Below, one piece after another: positions 60,574 to 64,000 of a stretch of DNA of 64,000 nucleotides (position 1 is its first letter; each line of letters opens with the position of its first letter). The stretch lies in assembly GCF_039975415.1 (NCBI RefSeq), contig NZ_JBDWHD010000004.1; one strand, 5' to 3'. The position numbers and the translations under genes were made by a program. The stretch comes from Ascidiaceihabitans sp039975415 (GTDB lineage: Bacteria; Pseudomonadota; Alphaproteobacteria; Rhodobacterales; Rhodobacteraceae). The notes below the pieces were generated by a model. The model did not search any database and was not told the origin of the DNA. It was given only the letters and a program-made list of their open reading frames with translations.

Positions 60574-61941
60574 TTACATCAATTTGCGGCGGCGTGTCAC
60601 CTGAATATCGAGCTCTGTGATCTTCTTACGCAAAGTATTGCGGTTGATCCCCAACAAATCAGCACATTTTGCTTGGTTGCCGCCCGTTGCATCCAACGCA
60701 ATTTCGATCAGTGGCGCTTCAACTTCGCGTAGAATACGCCCGTAGAGGCCCTCTGGGGGTAACAAATCACCATGCAGATCAAAATAGCGCTTCAGATGCC
60801 GCCCGACCGAAGCCCCAAGCTTTTCGGTGTCGGTGCCCCCGTCGCGCAAAGGTTCCTGATCGGGCTGGCTGCCCAACACCTGATTGACCTCGGACGCTGT
60901 AATCTCCGCCGCACGGCTTGTCAGTCCCAAACGCCGCACCGCATTCTCCAACTGTCGCACATTGCCCGGCCAGCTGTACTTGCGGAAAATCTCTGCTGCA
61001 TCCTCTGACAACACCCACTGCGCACCACCGGCTTTGTCGAGACGCGCCAGAAAATGGTCGGCAAGCAGCGGAATGTCATCAACGCGTTCGCGCAAAGCCG
61101 GCACGTTCAACGTCGCCCCACTCAGACGGTAATACAGATCCTTGCGCACATAGCCTGCTTCCATCGCGGCGGTCAGATCGGCTTGGCTGGTGGCCAAGAA
61201 GCGTGGAACATGTTCACCGGGCGTGTCCATCATACGCACGATGCGGGCCTGGATGTCCTCGGAGATGTCTGCGATTTCATCAACCAACAGTGTGCCGCCC
61301 TTAACGCGCGCCAAAACGCGTGCAGGTCCTTCAAGATCTTGCAAATCGGCAGATGTGGCCGTGACAAATGGCAATGTCCGCCTGTCGGAAAAGTCGTGTA
61401 TGGCCTTGGCAATCAGCGATTTTCCTGTGCCACTTTCCCCCCATATCAGAACGGGCAAGTCAGTGTTCATGACGCGCGCAACCACACGGTACAGCGATTG
61501 CATCACGGCTGTGCGCCCCACCAATGGCAGATCCTCGGGACGGTCCTTATCTTGCGGTGCCGGGGCCACGCGATGTTGTTTCATATCCAACGCACGCGCG
61601 GTCCGCTTCATCAGATCGGGCAAATCAAACGGTTTTGGCAAATAGTCATAGGCTTCGGCTTCGGCGGCCTGAATTGCAGTCATGATCGTATTTTGCGCGG
61701 ATATGACGATGACAGGCAGACCGGGGCGGTCTTCGGCAATTTTTGGCAGCATTTCCAGACCGTTGCCATCGGGCATAACCACATCGGAAATCACCACATC
61801 CCCTTTGCCCTCACCCACCCAACGCATCAATGTCGTCAAGCTGGAGGTCGCATGCACTTTGCATCCCGCCCGTGTCAGGGCCTGTGTCAAAACAGTGCGA
61901 ATGGTGCGGTCGTCATCTGCAACAAGAACGGTTCCGTCCAT
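60574..61941 (-). CDS. ntrC: Nitrogen regulation response regulator NtrC, GAFTGA-less type
   Basis: Master activator of nitrogen-scavenging genes. The 455 residues have a receiver domain (phospho-Asp in VVISDVVMPDGNG near 53), an AAA+ domain with Walker A GESGTGKSL near 170 and Walker B LLVDEIADIS, and a Fis HTH (GGNQAKCADLLGINRNTLRKK). Sequence around the sigma-54 loop is deleted and GAFTGA is absent. The same is known for Rhodobacter capsulatus NtrC, which works with the housekeeping polymerase. It starts 3 bases after ntrB. Confidence 0.95.
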   Translation of the reverse strand: MDGTVLVADDDRTIRTVLTQALTRAGCKVHATSSLTTLMRWVGEGKGDVVISDVVMPDGNGLEMLPKIAEDRPGLPVIVISAQNTIMTAIQAAEAEAYDYLPKPFDLPDLMKRTARALDMKQHRVAPAPQDKDRPEDLPLVGRTAVMQSLYRVVARVMNTDLPVLIWGESGTGKSLIAKAIHDFSDRRTLPFVTATSADLQDLEGPARVLARVKGGTLLVDEIADISEDIQARIVRMMDTPGEHVPRFLATSQADLTAAMEAGYVRKDLYYRLSGATLNVPALRERVDDIPLLADHFLARLDKAGGAQWVLSEDAAEIFRKYSWPGNVRQLENAVRRLGLTSRAAEITASEVNQVLGSQPDQEPLRDGGTDTEKLGASVGRHLKRYFDLHGDLLPPEGLYGRILREVEAPLIEIALDATGGNQAKCADLLGINRNTLRKKITELDIQVTRRRKLM

Positions 61942-61944
61942 GGG

Positions 61945-63027
61945 TTACTCCTGTGTGGTGGTGGCAGTTCCGGGCTTTGAGGCGCGCGGCAGAGATATGC
62001 GGAAAATGGTTTGGCCGGGCACTGAAGTGACAGAAATCCAGCCCCCGTGGTCCGAGATGATTTTGCTGACCAAAGCCAACCCAAGCCCGGTGCCGTTTTC
62101 CTTGCCCGACACAAACGGGTCAAACACATCCCCTTTGATGTGTTCTGGAAGGCCTGGACCATCGTCAATAATTTCGATTTGCAAAGGCAGCGACTGACCG
62201 GATCCGTCGGCGCGGCGCAAACGGAATGAATGTTCAAAGTAGCTGTGCAAGCGGATCGTCCCCCCCGCATCGCCCGCAGCCTCAGAGGCATTTTTCAACA
62301 GGTTCAGGATCACTTGCAACAGCTGATCGGGATCGCCCAAAGCCAAAGGCAACGACGGATCATAGTCTTCGACGATCTTCATCGCAGCCCCGAACCCCAG
62401 CAAAGCAGACCGTCGCGCCCGGTCCAAGACGTCATGGATGTTTACAGGTTTGAAATCAGGGGTTTGCAGATTGCCGAATTGTTCGACCTGTTCCAACAGC
62501 TTCACAATGCGCCGGCTTTCTTCGACGATCAGGTCCGTCAGCTCAAGATCGCCCGCAGACAAATTCATACTCAGCAATTGGGCTGCACCGGTGATCCCCG
62601 CCAATGGGTTCTTGATTTCATGCGCCAGCATTTCCGCCATGCCAATCGCGGATTTGGCCGCGGATTTCACCGTGTGGTTCTGGGTCATGCGCCCGGCCAG
62701 TTCACGGGGGGAAATCATCATGATCATTTGCCCCGGCGCCCCCACCAAAGGTGCGATATGCAAAGCGCATTGCAGTGGGGCACGTTGTCCACTGCCCACA
62801 TCCACATCATTCACAAACAAGGGTGTGCCCTGATCGCGTGCACGGCCAAATGCTTCTTCAAGCGGGGCATCTATGGCAATCTGGTCCCACAACGGGGTCG
62901 CGATGACAATTTTGGCGGATGCGTTTAGAAATCCTTCTGCCGCCGCATTCACGTCCAAAATCATATCCTGACCGTCGATCAAAATGGCGGGTACGGGCAA
63001 AGACGCCCAAATAGACGGATCACTCAT
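61945..63027 (-). CDS. ntrB: Nitrogen regulation sensor kinase NtrB
   Basis: Cytosolic kinase/phosphatase that controls NtrC in response to PII protein. The 360 residues include an N-terminal PAS domain (about 10-110), the phospho-His in AHEIKNPLAGITGAAQLL near 134, and an ATP-binding domain with NLLKNASEAAG, DDGPGLPE and GTGLGLALVSKI. No membrane segments. It overlaps dusB by ATGA and ends 3 bases before ntrC. Confidence 0.95.
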   Translation of the reverse strand: MSDPSIWASLPVPAILIDGQDMILDVNAAAEGFLNASAKIVIATPLWDQIAIDAPLEEAFGRARDQGTPLFVNDVDVGSGQRAPLQCALHIAPLVGAPGQMIMMISPRELAGRMTQNHTVKSAAKSAIGMAEMLAHEIKNPLAGITGAAQLLSMNLSAGDLELTDLIVEESRRIVKLLEQVEQFGNLQTPDFKPVNIHDVLDRARRSALLGFGAAMKIVEDYDPSLPLALGDPDQLLQVILNLLKNASEAAGDAGGTIRLHSYFEHSFRLRRADGSGQSLPLQIEIIDDGPGLPEHIKGDVFDPFVSGKENGTGLGLALVSKIISDHGGWISVTSVPGQTIFRISLPRASKPGTATTTQE

Positions 63028-64000
63028 GCCACCACCTGCTGGGCTGTGATTGCATCTGGCAACAGGTGCAGCACCTCTTGCGAGGTTTTGGTGGTGAGTA
63101 CCCTGCGCCGTAAATCTGCCGGTGTTTGGGCGGTGTCCATGAACCAGCCAAGGTGTTTACGCGCGACCCGCAGCCCAAGCGTTTCGCCATAAAATGCAAT
63201 CATCGCTTCATAGTGTTCACACACCAGATCGGCCAGGACGGCGCCGGCTGGCACATCCGGTTTCGGACCGTCAAACAGATCATGTGCTATTTGCGCCAAG
63301 ATCCAGGGACGTCCCTGCGCACCGCGTCCAATCATGACGCCATCTGCACCGGATGCTGTCATGGCCGCTTTTGCGGTGCTGCTACAGATGATGTCGCCGT
63401 TTGCAATCACAGGAATGGAGACAGCGTCCTTAACGGCACGAATGGCCGCCCAATCGGCAGACCCTTTGTAGAACTGACACCGTGTGCGGCCGTGAATGAC
63501 AATGCGCTGGATGCCTGCGGCTTCTGCGCGGCGTGCAATGTCAGGCGCATTCATAAGGGTGTCGTCCCACCCCAAACGCGTCTTCAGGGTCACCGGAATG
63601 TCCACAGCCCGTACCACAGCGTCAATCAGTGTCAGCGCATGATCCGGCGTTTTCATCAAAGCAGAGCCGGAATAGCCGTTCACGACTTTCTTCGCAGGAC
63701 ACCCCATGTTGATGTCGATCACGGCGGCGCCCTGCCCTTCGACCATACGCGCGGCTTCGGCCATCGGGGCGGGTTCGCGCCCCGCCAGTTGTACGGCTGT
63801 GCCCACATGCCCCAACCCCAGCTCTGCCTTTTCACGCGCACCGGGACGTGCATTCAGCATGTCGTGGCTGGCCACCATTTCAGACACAACCATGCCCGCA
63901 CCGAACCGCGCGACCAAATCGCGAAACGGTCGGTCGGTGATACCGGCCAAGGGGGCCAGCATCACGGGCGGCGAAAGTGTCAGAGCGTCAGGCAATCTGC
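63024..64000 (-). CDS. dusB: tRNA-dihydrouridine synthase (NifR3), 5' end may lie outside the window
   Basis: FMN enzyme that reduces uridine to dihydrouridine in the D-loop of tRNA. It has the FMN-binding MLAPLAGITDRPFR, the catalytic Cys99 in DINMGCPAKKVVNGYSGSALM (in part), and VIHGRTR and IGRGAQGRPW. A TTG at 63993-63995 opens the visible frame, but the frame continues to the window edge and relatives have a slightly longer N-terminus, so the true start is probably beyond base 64000. It heads the nifR3-ntrB-ntrC cluster. Confidence 0.93.
   Translation of the reverse strand, partial: RLPDALTLSPPVMLAPLAGITDRPFRDLVARFGAGMVVSEMVASHDMLNARPGAREKAELGLGHVGTAVQLAGREPAPMAEAARMVEGQGAAVIDINMGCPAKKVVNGYSGSALMKTPDHALTLIDAVVRAVDIPVTLKTRLGWDDTLMNAPDIARRAEAAGIQRIVIHGRTRCQFYKGSADWAAIRAVKDAVSIPVIANGDIICSSTAKAAMTASGADGVMIGRGAQGRPWILAQIAHDLFDGPKPDVPAGAVLADLVCEHYEAMIAFYGETLGLRVARKHLGWFMDTAQTPADLRRRVLTTKTSQEVLHLLPDAITAQQVVA

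Noticed and set aside
56811..61941. Loss of GAFTGA as a sign that ntrC and ntrX are broken
   Set aside because: Frames are full length with intact receiver, Walker and HTH motifs, and GAFTGA-less forms are the known functional type in this group.
1..64000. CRISPR array, insertion sequences, prophage or defence island
   Set aside because: Reading through the window I found no spaced repeats of the right size, transposase, integrase, restriction or toxin-antitoxin genes.

Overview
The window is a continuous stretch of chromosome from an alphaproteobacterium of the Rhodobacteraceae / Roseobacter group. The assignment rests on gene content and order: dusB-ntrB-ntrC-ntrY-ntrX with trkA-trkH-hfq-hflX, zwf-pgl-pgi, guaB followed by an rsmB-type gene, an acyl-CoA ligase very like roseobacter DmdB, an alphaproteobacterial (COX15-type) heme A synthase, and a HemB without the zinc cysteines. 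Gene density is high, base composition is moderately GC-rich and even, and many genes overlap by ATGA. I saw no integrase, transposase, prophage gene, CRISPR array or rRNA. This looks like core chromosome with a few accessory genes, not an island.

Layout. 1-2.3 kb: minus-strand guaB and a truncated rsmB-type methyltransferase. 2.4-8.6 kb: plus-strand agmatinase-family gene, a RACo-like ferredoxin/ASKHA protein coupled to a SAM methyltransferase, tRNA-Gly(CCC), and an NrtS-like gene coupled to a sulfatase. 8.6-10.9 kb: DmdB-like ligase divergent from a hotdog thioesterase. 10.9-14.6 kb: zwf-pgl-pgi (entry to the Entner-Doudoroff / pentose phosphate routes) behind a possible LacI-type operator. 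14.8-19.8 kb: a radical SAM protein, gyrA and a small beta-barrel protein. 19.9-23.8 kb (minus): a small exported protein, M32 carboxypeptidase, heme A synthase and a TrmJ-like methylase. 24-31.2 kb: a ThiE-like protein, a divergent HupE/DUF4198 pair that may handle metal, psuK-psuG (pseudouridine catabolism), a DUF502 membrane protein, a patatin and 3-hydroxybutyrate dehydrogenase. 31.2-38.2 kb: a candidate small RNA, an orphan peptide-binding protein, an AqpS-like channel, an XRE-cupin regulator divergent from an acyl-CoA ligase, a FrnE-like thioredoxin-fold protein and an MFS exporter. 38.2-50.6 kb: mfd, a small membrane protein, hemB, a SYLF lipoprotein, a degenerate chemoreceptor-like protein, a 3-hydroxyisobutyrate dehydrogenase-family enzyme, penicillin acylase, rluE, a lipoprotein and a YqaA-type membrane protein. 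50.6-64 kb (minus): hflX, hfq, trkH, trkA, ntrX, ntrY, ntrC, ntrB and dusB, interrupted by two plus-strand genes between trkA and ntrX.

Working together, the right end is a nitrogen / redox sensing and potassium uptake locus that continues into the Hfq post-transcriptional regulator. The left half is mostly central carbon and nucleotide metabolism. I did not find a clearly new multi-gene system. The most useful leads are a promoter-plus-terminator small RNA candidate at 31285-31362, a chemoreceptor-like cytosolic protein that has lost most of its signalling domain, a radical SAM protein with six C-terminal cysteines, a RACo-like activator with no corrinoid partner nearby, a tRNA-Gly with a weakened anticodon stem, a perfect terminator made from the last codons of two convergent genes, and 12-bp iterated repeats upstream of trkA.
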